Counted from the first letter of the stretch, positions 1 to 8,303 are shown. The stretch: 64,000 nucleotides of DNA from Reyranella aquatilis (GCF_020880995.1 NZ_JAJISD010000004.1:310001-374000), one strand, 5' to 3'. Notes: generated by a model from the letters alone, not told the origin. Program-made: numbers and translations.

Positions 1-428
1 CCGGCATCTTCATCACCATCGCGCCGGCGATCGCCATCCTGAAGGCCGGCAAGGACGGCGCGCTGGCGCCGCTGGTGGCGCTCGTGACCGGTCCCGACGG
101 GCAGCCCGACGACGTCTGGTACTTCTGGCTGACCGGTATCCTGTCGAGCTTCCTCGACAACGCCCCGACCTATCTCGTCTTCTTCAACCTGGCGGGCGGA
201 GACGCCGAGGTGCTGATGGGCACGCTCGCCAGCACCCTGGCGGCGATTTCCTGCGGCGCGGTGTTCATGGGCGCCAACAGCTATATCGGCAACGCGCCCA
301 ACTTCATGGTCAAGGCGGTGGTCGAGGACGCGGGCATCCGCATGCCGAGCTTCTTCGGCTACATGGCCTGGTCGTGCGCCATCCTCGTGCCGCTGTTCGT
401 GGTGCTGACCTTTGTCTTCTTCCGCTGA
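1..428 (+). CDS. Sodium:proton antiporter-like membrane protein, C-terminal part
   Basis: The reading frame is already open at the window edge, so only about the last 140 residues are seen. They are hydrophobic and carry the loop [13 protein letters not shown] followed by [18 protein letters not shown], with a final membrane segment ending [10 protein letters not shown]. Asn/Asp-Asn-Ala-Pro loops inside membrane helices are typical of the ion-transporter superfamily that holds citrate transporter-like and NhaD-type Na+/H+ antiporters. The stop codon overlaps the next gene by 17 bases, which suggests co-translation. The transported ion cannot be told from this piece, and an arsenite/citrate-type carrier is the alternative. 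Confidence 0.75.
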   Translation, partial: GIFITIAPAIAILKAGKDGALAPLVALVTGPDGQPDDVWYFWLTGILSSFLDNAPTYLVFFNLAGGDAEVLMGTLASTLAAISCGAVFMGANSYIGNAPNFMVKAVVEDAGIRMPSFFGYMAWSCAILVPLFVVLTFVFFR

Positions 429-1488
429 CCTGCTGAAGCACCTCGCGGCGGCGGAGACCGCCGAGCGTCTCGCCGCGCAGCCCGCCCGCCTGGCGCAGCT
501 CGCCAAGCTGCTGCTCTCCGGCGGCGAGAGCGAGCGTGCCGTCGATCTCGCGCACCGGGCCCGCCAGCTCGCGCCGGACGATCCCGAGGTCGAGCGGATC
601 GTGAGGCTGGTGCTGGGTCGCAGCGTGCCGAACTGGCATCGCACGATCCTGGCCGACGAGGCGCGGAACGCCGCCTATGACGCGGCGCTGCGGCGCGCCA
701 TTGGCAAAGGCTCGCGGGTCCTCGACATCGGCGCGGGCTCGGGCCTGCTCGCGATGATGGCGGCCCGCGCCGGGGCCGCCTCGGTCGTGAGCTGCGAGAT
801 GAATCCCGCCATGGCCGGCGTCGCCGCCGAAATCGTCGAGCGCAACGGCTACGCCGATCGCATCACGATCGTCGGAAAGAACTCGCGCGACCTCGCCGTC
901 GGCACGGACCTGGCCGAGCCCGTCGACATCCTGGTGTCGGAGATCGTCACCAACGACCTGCTGGCCGAGGACGTGCTGGGGTGCCTCGAAGACGCGGTCG
1001 GCCGGCTGACCCGGCCGGATGCCGCGATCATTCCCTCGCACGGCGCCGTCCGCATCGCCCTCGCCCACTACGGCAAACCCGCCAGCCCGAACCTCGCGTC
1101 GGTCCAGGGGTTCGACCTGTCGCCCATGGAGATCCTCGACGGGCGGATCGCCCTGGCGGCCGGCAACAGGAATCTCGACCTCCGGAGCGAACCCGCCGAT
1201 CTCTTCGCGTTCGACTTCGCGTCGGGCGGCCCGTTCGACAATCACCGCGCCTCCGTCACCCTGACCGCGACGGGCGGGCCCGTGAACGGCATCGTCCAGT
1301 GGATCCGGCTGCGCATGGATGCCGAGGGCGTCTACGAGAACCGGCCGGGCCCCGGTGCCACCTCGTGTTGGGGCGTGATGTTCCAGCGCCTGCCCAGCGT
1401 TCTCGACATGCGCCCGGGCGATACCCTGACGGTGCAGGGCGCCCGCGACCGGACCGCGCTGTGGATGTGGGTCGCGCCGGGCCGCTAG
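412..1488 (+). CDS. PRMT-like class I SAM-dependent methyltransferase
   Basis: This 358-residue protein has an N-terminal helical, TPR-like stretch (about residues 30-65) and a class I methyltransferase domain. The SAM-binding motif [20 protein letters not shown] lies near residues 103-122, with an acidic residue in SCEMNP near 129. The sequence [16 protein letters not shown] (about 172-187) supplies two glutamates after Ser-Glu, resembling the double-E loop of protein arginine methyltransferases, and a C-terminal beta-rich region follows. Automated annotation often calls such proteins L11 methyltransferase; the double-E loop makes a PRMT7-like assignment better. The start is a TTG inside the end of the antiporter gene, and no ATG lies near. 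Substrate unknown. Confidence 0.7.
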   Translation: MSSSADLLKHLAAAETAERLAAQPARLAQLAKLLLSGGESERAVDLAHRARQLAPDDPEVERIVRLVLGRSVPNWHRTILADEARNAAYDAALRRAIGKGSRVLDIGAGSGLLAMMAARAGAASVVSCEMNPAMAGVAAEIVERNGYADRITIVGKNSRDLAVGTDLAEPVDILVSEIVTNDLLAEDVLGCLEDAVGRLTRPDAAIIPSHGAVRIALAHYGKPASPNLASVQGFDLSPMEILDGRIALAAGNRNLDLRSEPADLFAFDFASGGPFDNHRASVTLTATGGPVNGIVQWIRLRMDAEGVYENRPGPGATSCWGVMFQRLPSVLDMRPGDTLTVQGARDRTALWMWVAPGR

Positions 1489-1571
1489 AATTTCAGTAAT
1501 TTCATGCGCGATTTCAATGAGTTAGCGGGCAAGAAACCGCCGAAGGGGCGACAAGCCTAAATCACGCCACC

Positions 1572-1683
1572 GACCTCATCCTGACGAGGCGCGGCAGCGC
1601 CGTCTCGAAGGAGGGGCACGAGCGCCGCGTCCGTTGCCCATCCTTCGAGACACCGTGCTTCGCACCGCTCCTCAGGATGGGGT
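1572..1683. repeat. Dispersed palindromic repeat, copy A
   Basis: Imperfect palindrome of about 110 bp between the methyltransferase gene and the TonB-family gene. The outer arms (CCTCATCCTGA and CTCCTCAGGATGG) and the inner arms (TCTCGAAGG and CCTTCGAGA) pair with each other around a variable centre. It is the most diverged of the six copies: the left arm reads GACGAGG instead of GAGGAGC. It contains no gene. Confidence 0.85.
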
Positions 1684-1771
1684 AAAGGCTTGAGCTGGAC
1701 GTCCCCTCTTCTTCCCGGCGGCCATCGCGCCGGGGAGCCAAGTCTCCGGCGAAAAGCTGTAGAACCGCCCC

Positions 1772-2893
1772 GTGGCCCACGCCGTCAGCGCCTCCTTCGA
1801 ACGTTCAAGCCGCATGTCGCCGGTCGCGCTCGCGCTGGCGATCCTGCTGCATGTCCTGGTGGCGGCGGCGCTGTGGTGGCTGTCGCAGCAGAAGCCGCCG
1901 CCGCCGGTCGAGGAAGCGATCAACGTCACCTTCGAGGCGCCCAAGCCGCCCGAGCCGCCGCCGCCTCCGCCGCCACCCCAGCCGCCCGCGGCCCAGCCCC
2001 AGCCGGTCCCGCTGCCGCAGACCCTGCCGCCCAACTTCCCGGTGATCCGCCCGCCGGCGCCTGTCGAGGCGGACAAGCCGACCCAGGTCCCGCCCACCGA
2101 CCAGGTGTCGAAGGCGCCGCCGGCCCCACCGCCGCCGCCGGAGAGCAAGGAAGAGACGATGCTCCTGCCGGAGCCTCAGGTCGCGCCGCCGCCGCCGACT
2201 CCTCCGACTCCGACGCCACCGGTCGAGGCGCGGGTACAGCCGACGCCCGTGCCGACGCCCATGCCGACTCCGGCGCCGCAGCCGGCGCCGATGGACAAGC
2301 CGCCGCCGGAGGCGCCGACCGAGCAGGGGCTGAAGAAGGCGCCGACACCGCCCCCGCCCCAGCCCGCGCAGTCCCAGCCCGCGCCGCAGCCCCAGCCGCC
2401 GAAGCAGGCCGAGCCCGAGCCGACGCCCAGGCCGATGCCGCAGCAGCAGGCGCTCGCGACGCCGCCGCGGCCGCCGCCGCCCGCGCCGAAGCCGGAGCTG
2501 AAGCCGTCGCCGCTGTCGACCGCGCCGGCCAAGCGGCCGCCCTCCGCCTCCTCGGCCGAGCCACCGTCGCAGCACACGTTCGTCAATCCCGCGGACACCT
2601 ATGCGCGCGCCCGCGTCGCGGACAACTACCTGGCCCAGGTGCTGCGCAAGATCGTCGGCTTCCGCTACCAGTCGAACACGCAGCGGCGACAGGGCGTGAC
2701 GGTGGTGCGGATCGTCATCGCCCGCGACGGCCGCCTGCTCGACGCGACCGTGATCAGTTCGAGCGGCGAGCCGGAGTTCGACAACGGCGTGCTGGCCGGC
2801 GTCCGCGCCGGCGCGCCCTACACGCCGCTGCCCGACAACATCAAGGGCGCCAGCGCACCCTTCGACCTGCCGCTGGTGTCGATCCGGCGGTAG
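1772..2893 (+). CDS. TonB-family energy transducer with long proline-rich linker
   Basis: Layout is typical of TonB: a short cytoplasmic N-terminus, one membrane anchor (about residues 15-37), a very long Pro-rich periplasmic spacer with PPPP and PxP runs (about 41-270), and a C-terminal TonB-like domain (about 275-373, containing GVTVVRIVIARDGRLLDA). TonB links the ExbB/ExbD proton motor in the inner membrane to outer-membrane receptors. No exbB or exbD is adjacent. I used the GTG at 1772; an ATG at 1814, just before the membrane segment, is equally possible. The last 87 bases of the gene are duplicated at 4708-4794. Confidence 0.8.
   Translation: MAHAVSASFERSSRMSPVALALAILLHVLVAAALWWLSQQKPPPPVEEAINVTFEAPKPPEPPPPPPPPQPPAAQPQPVPLPQTLPPNFPVIRPPAPVEADKPTQVPPTDQVSKAPPAPPPPPESKEETMLLPEPQVAPPPPTPPTPTPPVEARVQPTPVPTPMPTPAPQPAPMDKPPPEAPTEQGLKKAPTPPPPQPAQSQPAPQPQPPKQAEPEPTPRPMPQQQALATPPRPPPPAPKPELKPSPLSTAPAKRPPSASSAEPPSQHTFVNPADTYARARVADNYLAQVLRKIVGFRYQSNTQRRQGVTVVRIVIARDGRLLDATVISSSGEPEFDNGVLAGVRAGAPYTPLPDNIKGASAPFDLPLVSIRR
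2807..2893 (+). repeat. Direct repeat DR1: 3' end of the TonB-family gene
   Basis: This 87-bp segment, ending exactly at the TonB stop codon, matches 4708-4794 in the same orientation with two mismatches by my alignment (both near the end, CTGGTGTCGATC against CTTGTGTCAATC). Identity stops at the stop codon on one side and just inside the gene on the other. The pair brackets the Rhs insert, as attachment sites bracket elements integrated into the 3' end of a gene. Confidence 0.9.
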
Positions 2894-2918
2894 CCGTCAC
2901 CGCCCCCGGCGATCGTCA

Positions 2919-2984
2919 ACCGGGTGGTCCTTCTGGAACGACAGCATCAAGGCACTCGCGAAGTATCTCGACTTCCACTGGCTA
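2919..2984 (+). pseudogene. Short remnant resembling the C-terminus of a TM0106/RecB-like nuclease
   Basis: About 22 codons read TGWSFWNDSIKAL followed by AKYLDFHW. This looks like the 'SLKAIAKYLGFKW' block near the end of COG2251 (TM0106-type, RecB-fold) nucleases. The frame has no start, and similarity ends at about 2985, where the opposite-strand small gene ends. It is best read as junk at an insertion junction. The match is by eye on a short stretch. Confidence 0.35.
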
Positions 2985-2992
2985 CCGGCAGA

Positions 2993-3592
2993 TCACCACG
3001 GCTCAAACAGCAGCACCTTCCCCGATCCGCGAAATTTCAATGCGCGGGTTTCATCTGATATCGGCTGGAACCAGCGAGCGGAAAAGCTGTCGGCATCGAC
3101 GATCATTCTGAAATCGGCTTCCGGCATGTATAGTTTGGGCGACGTGATAACGCCAAAGAACGTACTCACCGTCATCACCAAGCTACCATGGGTCACTACC
3201 CGGAAGAGTCTGACCAGCGCATCTCGTGAGATCGCGCCGGGCTCACACCCGGTCGCCATTCCCCGGCGGACGACGGGTGACGACAGGCGTCTTGCAAGCC
3301 GGGTGTAGGTTTCAACTCCCACTGACACATGACCGCTGTCGGTCAGCCAGAATTCCAGCCGTGCCTTGTAGAGTTTTTCGGGCTCGAACGAAACTTCGTA
3401 AACGACGCGGTAGTCGTCCTGCAATGGGTTGTAGGCAGGTTCAAGATTCTCATTGAAGAGGATTCCCCGCGCCGCGAAGTCAGCTGGAGTCCAATGGCGA
3501 ATACGGAACGAATCTCTTCGATGACCATTAGTGCCTGCTACTTGGTGGCAGTTTCGCCGATGAAGGGACCAGCGCCCGTCGGGACGCTCCAT
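2993..3592 (-). CDS. Small protein of unknown function following the Rhs tip, possible immunity protein
   Basis: I do not recognise this 199-residue protein. It overlaps the end of the Rhs fragment by 55 bases in another frame, the usual place for the immunity gene of an Rhs polymorphic toxin. The middle (NLEPAYNPLQDDYRVVYEV, then KARLEFWLTDSGHVSVGVE) looks like a compact beta-rich cytoplasmic domain with no signal or membrane segment. The N-terminus is uncertain. The ATG at 3592 gives an Arg-rich unconvincing start, while an ATG at 3528 in another frame begins MVIEEIRSVFAIG, so a frameshift near 3490 is possible. Lower GC than the neighbours supports transfer. The immunity role is inferred from position only. 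Confidence 0.45.
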   Translation of the reverse strand: MERPDGRWSLHRRNCHQVAGTNGHRRDSFRIRHWTPADFAARGILFNENLEPAYNPLQDDYRVVYEVSFEPEKLYKARLEFWLTDSGHVSVGVETYTRLARRLSSPVVRRGMATGCEPGAISRDALVRLFRVVTHGSLVMTVSTFFGVITSPKLYMPEADFRMIVDADSFSARWFQPISDETRALKFRGSGKVLLFEPW

Positions 3593-4707
3593 GGAACTCC
3601 GAAAGACAGTTCTTCAGCAGTGGTGAGCGCGGGAGCAGAGAATGGAGAAGGTTCACTGCCGCTTGCTGAGCCCGGCGCAAAGAGTGTCCCGACCACTGTA
3701 CCCGAGACCAGACCATCCCGGATTGCATTTTGACCCGCCGCAATCGCTATACCTGGAAGGTCAAAATGAGTACTGCCGACCCGGAGGCTTAGGACCTCCG
3801 AGCCGATCTGTGAATTGTAGCTCCACCCGAACCTTGTTGCTCCCTGATTCAGAAGCCCCGGCGCTTGATCGTAGCCGCCGCTCAATGCCGCTCGAGTTCC
3901 ACCGCGCCCGAGAAGGAATCCAGAAGGCCCCAGCCCTGAGAACGCAGCGCCCGCCAGCGCGGACACGCTAACGCTTGTCCAGTTTACCTGACCCAAACTG
4001 CCGCCATTGCTGTAGAGTTGAACTCCTAAGTCGATGCCAGCACTGACGATGGCCCCAATGCCGGCGGCGATACACCATGGACAGTTGCCGCTCGGATCGA
4101 CCGCATTCAGCGGATCGTTGCCGACATACGCATAGAGATTGAGTCCGCCCTCGTAACCGATGGGATCGGCCTGCAGGAACCTCCCCCACGCGGCCGAGTA
4201 CATCCTTGCGCGGTAGTAGTAGAGCCCGCTCTCGGCATCGAACCTCTGGCCGGTGAACCCGAACGGCGTCGCCGGCGTGGCGCTCGCGCCATAGGGCCGG
4301 TAGGCGAATTTGGTCAGCGCACCGGTGCCCGCGTCCATGCTCGCGACGATCGAGCCCAGCAGGTCGGGCACGGGCGTGGTGCGGGTGCCGACGGGGATGT
4401 TCATCTGGCCGAGCACGGCGTTTGGGCCGAGGCCGTAGGCGTACCAGCGCAGCAGCGCGCCGGTGCTGCCGTCATATTCCAGCACCTCGCGGTTCTGGGC
4501 GTCGGTCACCGATACCGTGGTCGTGCCGTTGACCGTGCGGGCCTTGCGGCGGCCCTGGGCGTCGAAGGTGTAGCTGGCGGTGTTGCCGGCGCCGGCTGCG
4601 GAGACGAGCCGGTTCTCGGCGTCGTAGCCCAGCGTGTAGGTGCCGTCCGAGGTCAGGTTGCCGTTGGTGTCGTAGATCGGGGTGACGGCGCCGACGGCGG
4701 TGTACTG
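3538..4707 (-). pseudogene. Rhs/YD-repeat protein, orphan C-terminal tip (5' truncated)
   Basis: About 390 codons of an Rhs protein without its first part. The N-proximal end holds YD repeats (YDTNGNLTSDGTYTLGYDAE, YTFDAQGRR). The conserved Rhs core follows (GLYYYRARMYSAAWGRFLQA, then LNLYAYVGNDPLNAVDPSG) and marks the boundary to the variable tip. The last ~170 residues are the tip, which has no toxin motif I recognise and lower GC than the core. The frame runs into the duplicated TonB end at 4708, so the N-terminal Rhs shell and promoter are missing. Full-length Rhs proteins exceed 1,000 residues. A GTG at 4509 could start a shorter product, but secretion without the shell is unlikely. Confidence 0.8.
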
Positions 4708-4794
4708 GCCGGCGCGCCCTACACGCCGCTGCCCGACAACATCAAGGGCGCCAGCGCACCCTTCGACCTGCCGCTTGTGTCAATCCGGCGGTAG
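4708..4794 (+). repeat. Direct repeat DR2: displaced copy of the TonB gene 3' end
   Basis: Second copy of the 87-bp segment found at 2807-2893, same orientation, two mismatches. It begins exactly where the Rhs reading frame is cut, and encodes only the tail ending SIRR plus stop, so it is not a gene. The sequence after it (from 4795) may be the original downstream flank of the TonB gene. Confidence 0.9.
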
Positions 4795-4846
4795 GGCATT
4801 TATCGGCAAGATCGCATCGAGCAGAACATTCCAACGCCGATCTCAC

Positions 4847-4870
4847 CCTGAGAGGCTGGCCGGGAATGAA
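4847..4870 (+). repeat. 24-bp repeat, shared with 48066-48089 (inverted)
   Basis: The 24-mer beginning CCTGAGAGGCTGGCCGGG is identical to the reverse complement of 48066-48089. In both places it is preceded by CTCA(C/T), so it starts with the same end sequence as the long palindromic repeat, and in both places it lies next to a copy of that repeat (B here, E there). Confidence 0.8.
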
Positions 4871-4890
4871 CTGAATCAATTCAAGCACCT

Positions 4891-5002
4891 ACCTCATCCT
4901 GAGGAGCGGCCGCAGGCCGCGTCTCGAAGGATGGGCGGCGCGCACCACGTTTGTTGCCCATCCTTCGAGACGCGCCGCTTCGCGGCGCTCCTCAGGATGA
5001 GG
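4891..5002. repeat. Dispersed palindromic repeat, copy B
   Basis: Well-preserved copy. The arm ACCTCATCCTGAGGAGC at the left is mirrored by GCTCCTCAGGATGAGGT at the right, and TCTCGAAGGATGGGC is mirrored by GCCCATCCTTCGAGA inside, with GC-rich imperfect stems between. It lies beyond the 3' end of the sulfotransferase gene (minus strand). Confidence 0.9.
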
Positions 5003-5084
5003 TGAGTGGGCCAATGTGAGCGTGAAGAACTCTTGCGGGGGACGCGGCGCGCCGTCGGCGGGAACGGGCCCGCCATCGACGGAC

Positions 5085-5810
5085 TCAGCGCTCGTATCCC
5101 ATCAGCTCGAACGTCTCGCGGCACGATTCGTAGATCGCCTTCTTCTGCCGGTCGTTCAGGATCTCCGCGGCCGGCCGGCGGTCGGCGCGCTGCACGGTCT
5201 TGGCGCGCGGCAGCGGGCCGTCGAAGCGCAGCCCCGACTTCGCCAGCACCGCCTGGAACGATCCGGGCAGGTCCTCCTGGCGGATGATCTCGTCGAGGGC
5301 GAGCTTGCCGTCGATCGTGTAGAGGTCGCGGTTGTCGATGTCGTCGTGGGCGATCAGGTCGTCGAGCACGGACTGGAAGTCGGCGGCGGGCCTCCCCATG
5401 AACCACATCTTCCAATAGGCCTGCGAGACCGCCTTCTCGTAAGGGTGCCGTTCGATGGTCCACTTGTGGGCCTTCTGCCAGAAATCCTCGCCGAGCATCT
5501 GGCGCGCCAGGCTCGCCGGCATGTGGTTGTAGTACTCGTTGCCGGTGGGATGCCCCTTCATCATCTCCTGGTAGTCGGCCTCGTCGCCTCTCTCGAGGAC
5601 GCCCTCGGGCGCGCCCGCCGGCGCCGGTCCGATGCGGAAATTCTGCGGCCCGCGCCAGCCGTGGGCCTGGCGAATCTTCTCGTCGTCGGGATGGATCGGC
5701 GTGATGATGTCGGCCGCGCCGCAGAGGCTGCTCAGCACCAGTTCGATGGCCGTCCCCGCCGTCTTGCGGGTCTTGATGAAGATGAACCGGTGTTCGAATG
5801 ATGCGATCAT
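5085..5810 (-). CDS. Sulfotransferase family protein
   Basis: The 241-residue protein opens MIASFEHRFIFIKTRKTAGT. The FIKTRKTAGT segment (about residues 9-18) matches the 5'-phosphosulfate-binding loop of PAPS-dependent sulfotransferases, and IERHPYEKAVSQAYWKMW (about residue 130) supplies the 3'-phosphate-binding region with its Arg. It should transfer sulfate from PAPS to a carbohydrate or lipid acceptor; the acceptor is unknown. I used the ATG at 5810; an ATG at 5819 adds three residues. The next gene is divergent with only about 60 bp or less between starts. Wzx/Wzy-type polysaccharide genes are absent nearby. Confidence 0.7.
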   Translation of the reverse strand: MIASFEHRFIFIKTRKTAGTAIELVLSSLCGAADIITPIHPDDEKIRQAHGWRGPQNFRIGPAPAGAPEGVLERGDEADYQEMMKGHPTGNEYYNHMPASLARQMLGEDFWQKAHKWTIERHPYEKAVSQAYWKMWFMGRPAADFQSVLDDLIAHDDIDNRDLYTIDGKLALDEIIRQEDLPGSFQAVLAKSGLRFDGPLPRAKTVQRADRRPAAEILNDRQKKAIYESCRETFELMGYER

Positions 5811-5868
5811 GCCTGGCATGCCTCTCTGCTCGTCTTCCGCCTGCGCCCCGGGCAGATCCCTCCGCCGC

Positions 5869-6666
5869 GTGAGGTCCGGGCTGGTCCGGACCTGGGCCTT
5901 CGTGCTGGCGAAGCTCAGCCTGTTCCTGGTCGCCGCGCAAGCGATGGCGGAGACCGGCGTGGACAATCTCCAGAACACGTCCAACGATCCGCTGACGCCC
6001 AAGATGGCGTTCGAGTTCCACAACTACGCCCAGCCGGTGCTCACGGACCGGCCGGCAAGCGGCGCCGACCAGGGCTACTTCCGCTTCGTGCTGCCGCACG
6101 CCTCGTTCGGCATCGACCAGATGATGCGCGCGTCGATGCCTGTGGTGGCGAGTTCGTGGGATCCGGAGCGGGCGATCAACGGCGTCGGCGACTTCACGAT
6201 CTTCAACCTCGCCGTCCACTATTTCGGCGACATCAAGACCGGCATCGGCCCGCTGCTGGTCGTGCCGACGGCGAGCTCGCCGGCGCTCGGCACCCGGAAA
6301 TGGCAGGCCGGCGTGGAGGCGGTCGTGAGCGCCCCGCATGCGTGGGGCCTGACGACGCTCCTCGCCTCGTGGCAGCAGACGCTCGACGGCAGCGGCCTGC
6401 AGACCGTGACGGCGCAGCCGCTGCTGTTCTTCAACCTGCCCGACCGGTTCTATCTGCGCTCGACGGGGATCGCGTCGTTCACCCTCGGCAAGAACGCCGT
6501 GGTGCCGGTCGGGCTGGGGCTGGGCCGCGTGTTCGAGCTTCCCAACGGCGCCAGCATCAACACCTTCGTCGAGCCGCAATATTCGGTGATCCAGAACGGC
6601 CCGGGCGTTGCGGCCTTCCAGATCTTCGCCGGCCTCGTCATCCAGCTTCCCGTGCGGTTCCGCTGA
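5869..6666 (+). CDS. Putative outer-membrane beta-barrel protein with signal peptide (neuromedin U-like annotation group)
   Basis: Starting at the GTG at 5869 gives a clean signal peptide (VRSGLVRTWAFVLAKLSLFL, then VAAQAMA before ETGVDN). The mature part of about 240 residues has alternating short beta-strand-like stretches and ends LVIQLPVRFR, with a terminal aromatic-basic pattern common in outer-membrane barrels. The NTSNDPLTPKMAFEFHNYAQ region resembles proteins listed as neuromedin U or as MetA-pathway-of-phenol-degradation-like, which are barrels of unknown transport role. An upstream ATG at 5818 is possible but would add a basic extension before the signal. Function unknown. Confidence 0.55.
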   Translation: MRSGLVRTWAFVLAKLSLFLVAAQAMAETGVDNLQNTSNDPLTPKMAFEFHNYAQPVLTDRPASGADQGYFRFVLPHASFGIDQMMRASMPVVASSWDPERAINGVGDFTIFNLAVHYFGDIKTGIGPLLVVPTASSPALGTRKWQAGVEAVVSAPHAWGLTTLLASWQQTLDGSGLQTVTAQPLLFFNLPDRFYLRSTGIASFTLGKNAVVPVGLGLGRVFELPNGASINTFVEPQYSVIQNGPGVAAFQIFAGLVIQLPVRFR

Positions 6667-6714
6667 GGGCCGGGCCGCGTCGGCAGCGCCCGCGATCCCC
6701 GGCGCAGCGAGACG

Positions 6715-7503
6715 TCACCGCCGCCGTTCCGGGAGCAGCATGAACAGGCCCGCGCCGGCCGCCAGGATCGCCAGCACGAACCAGGTGAGCGCGTAGATCA
6801 GGTGATGGTTGGTGAACGACACGACCGTCAGCCCGCCGCGGGGACCGCCCGGCCCCTCGGACGGCACGGCGGACGACGACGCGTCGGCATCGACGAAGAA
6901 CGGCGCGACATCGACGAGCCCGCGCGCCGCCGCGATGGCCGCGACGTCGCGCGAATACCAGCGTCCCGCGGCGGGATCGTTGCGGCGCAGGAAGCCGTCG
7001 CCGGGTTCGCTGATGCGCAGCAGCCCCGTCACCTGCGTCTCGCCCGCCGGGTTGGCGGCCACGGCCCCACCGGGATCGCGGCGGTCGCCCGCGACGAAGC
7101 CGCGATTGACGAGAACCGTGCCCTGCGGCGTGACCATCGGCGTCAGCACCCAGGAACCGCCGCCGAGTTCGGTCACGGCCTGCACGAGGGTCTCCCTGTC
7201 GTGCAGGAACCGGCCGGCGAGGCGGACCCGACGATAGGCGTATCCGGCCGCATCGATAGAAGGCCACGCTTCGCGGCCCGGCACCGGCACCGGCTCGGCG
7301 TGGATGCGCCGCTCGACCCGGTCGATCAGGTCCAGCTTCCAGGCCCGACGCTCGAGCTGCCAAACGCCCAGTGCCGCGAAACCCATCATCCCCACGAGCG
7401 CCAGCACGACGAGGATGCCCCGGCCGAGCCACGAACGGAGTGGATCGACCCTCAAGGCGTCGGACTCGAGTCGTGGAGGGGACTCATCGGCGGCGGCGTC
7501 CAT
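6715..7503 (-). CDS. SURF1 family protein
   Basis: This 262-residue protein has the two-helix SURF1 layout. One membrane segment lies near residues 30-47 (ILVVLALVGMMGFAALGVWQ, followed by LERRAWK), then a periplasmic domain containing YRRVRLAGRFLHDRE and VLVNRGFVAGDRRDPG, and a second segment near the C-terminus after FTNHHLIYALTWF. SURF1 proteins assist heme a insertion and assembly of aa3-type cytochrome c oxidase in the inner membrane. They usually sit in cox operons, but no cox gene is visible here. The GTG/ATG choices upstream lack the family's start; the ATG at 7503 places the first helix correctly. Confidence 0.85.
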   Translation of the reverse strand: MDAAADESPPRLESDALRVDPLRSWLGRGILVVLALVGMMGFAALGVWQLERRAWKLDLIDRVERRIHAEPVPVPGREAWPSIDAAGYAYRRVRLAGRFLHDRETLVQAVTELGGGSWVLTPMVTPQGTVLVNRGFVAGDRRDPGGAVAANPAGETQVTGLLRISEPGDGFLRRNDPAAGRWYSRDVAAIAAARGLVDVAPFFVDADASSSAVPSEGPGGPRGGLTVVSFTNHHLIYALTWFVLAILAAGAGLFMLLPERRR

Positions 7504-7868
7504 GACCTGCCGGGTTCGCGGCGTTCCGGCACCGCGCGGCGCGGACGCCCCGCCCCTCCCGAGCGAAGGACTTGTGCGGCCGGAGCGATTGTGGGTGCGC
7601 CCGGCCGGGCACGGGCAGCCGTGCCCGGCATCGGCAACTCCGCGGTGCTGTACCCGCCACGATCGTGTTCCGGATGAGTTTCGACAGGATGGTGCTCCCC
7701 CGTCTCGGCGAGGCACCAAGGCCATCGGCGCCGCACTCTTGAACTTCGAAGCCCCGTCCGCGCTCGCGCGATGGTTCAGAAGCCGATTGAAGGTATTGTA
7801 GGGCAATGGCGGCAGGCCGGTCGAGGACAGTCAACTACGATCAACCGGGATGTGCAGGCTTGCGATAG
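7504..7868. other. Gene-free stretch upstream of the SURF1 gene
   Basis: About 365 bases with no reading frame I recognise on either strand and no clear promoter or repeat. It presumably contains the SURF1 promoter, which I could not place. It marks the left edge of a decayed strip that runs to 9807. Confidence 0.4.
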
Positions 7869-8083
7869 ATGCAAGATGCAATCCGCAAACATGACGGCAA
7901 GATGCTGCCCTGTCGCCGAAACGGGCTCTATCAGGCTCGCATCCATATGGGCAAGAACGGGTACGCCATCGCGGTCTCAAGACAGCCAATCCGGCAGAAG
8001 CCGAACGCCTGGCTGAGGATTTGTGGAATGGCACCCGCGACGAGCTGAAAAAGGGAGTCTGCCCGTTGGCAAGCATATGCTGA
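7869..8083 (+). pseudogene. Frameshifted remnant resembling the N-terminal region of a tyrosine recombinase/phage integrase
   Basis: One frame from the ATG at 7869 reads MQDAIRKHDGKMLPCRRNG then LYQARIHMGKNGYAIA. After one frameshift near 7974 the text continues GLKTANPAEAERLAEDLW and NGTRDELKKGV to a TGA at 8081. A short 'YQARI..GK' strand followed by 'LKT..PAEAERLAE' resembles the SAM-like N-terminal part of phage integrases. No catalytic R-H-R-Y domain follows, so it is inactive debris. The family call rests on pattern only. Confidence 0.35.
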
Positions 8084-8126
8084 ATGCGGTGTTGAGTACG
8101 CGCTTGTGTGCGGAGAGTCCGCACGT

Positions 8127-8303
8127 CTAAAAGGCGGTTCTGGGCCTCCTGCCTCCGCCACCATCGCGTGCTCCGGCCTGGCCGACCGTCCGCGTTACCT
8201 CCTGCAGTTCACCCAGCCTGACCAGGACCGGTTTGACATAGGGCTTCTTCGCAACCGGCGCCGATGCGTGCGTCTCGGTCTCATCGTTGGATTTGCCGTC
8301 CAT
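8127..8303 (-). CDS. Lasso-peptide-like RiPP precursor (orphan)
   Basis: A 58-residue peptide with a strong ribosome site (AGAGGAGG about 10 bases before the ATG at 8303). Residues 22-37, YVKPVLVRLGELQEVT, fit the lasso leader pattern Y-x2-P-x-L-x3-G-x5-T exactly. With T37 as the penultimate leader residue, the core would be residues 39-58 (TVGQAGARDGGGGRRPRTAF) with Asp47 at core position 9, a usual ring-acceptor position. A core starting at Gly41 would put Asp at position 7 and Thr39 at -2. No maturase (B1/B2 protease, asparagine-synthetase-like cyclase) or exporter gene is nearby. The leader match is direct; production of a lasso peptide is inference. Confidence 0.6.
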   Translation of the reverse strand: MDGKSNDETETHASAPVAKKPYVKPVLVRLGELQEVTRTVGQAGARDGGGGRRPRTAF

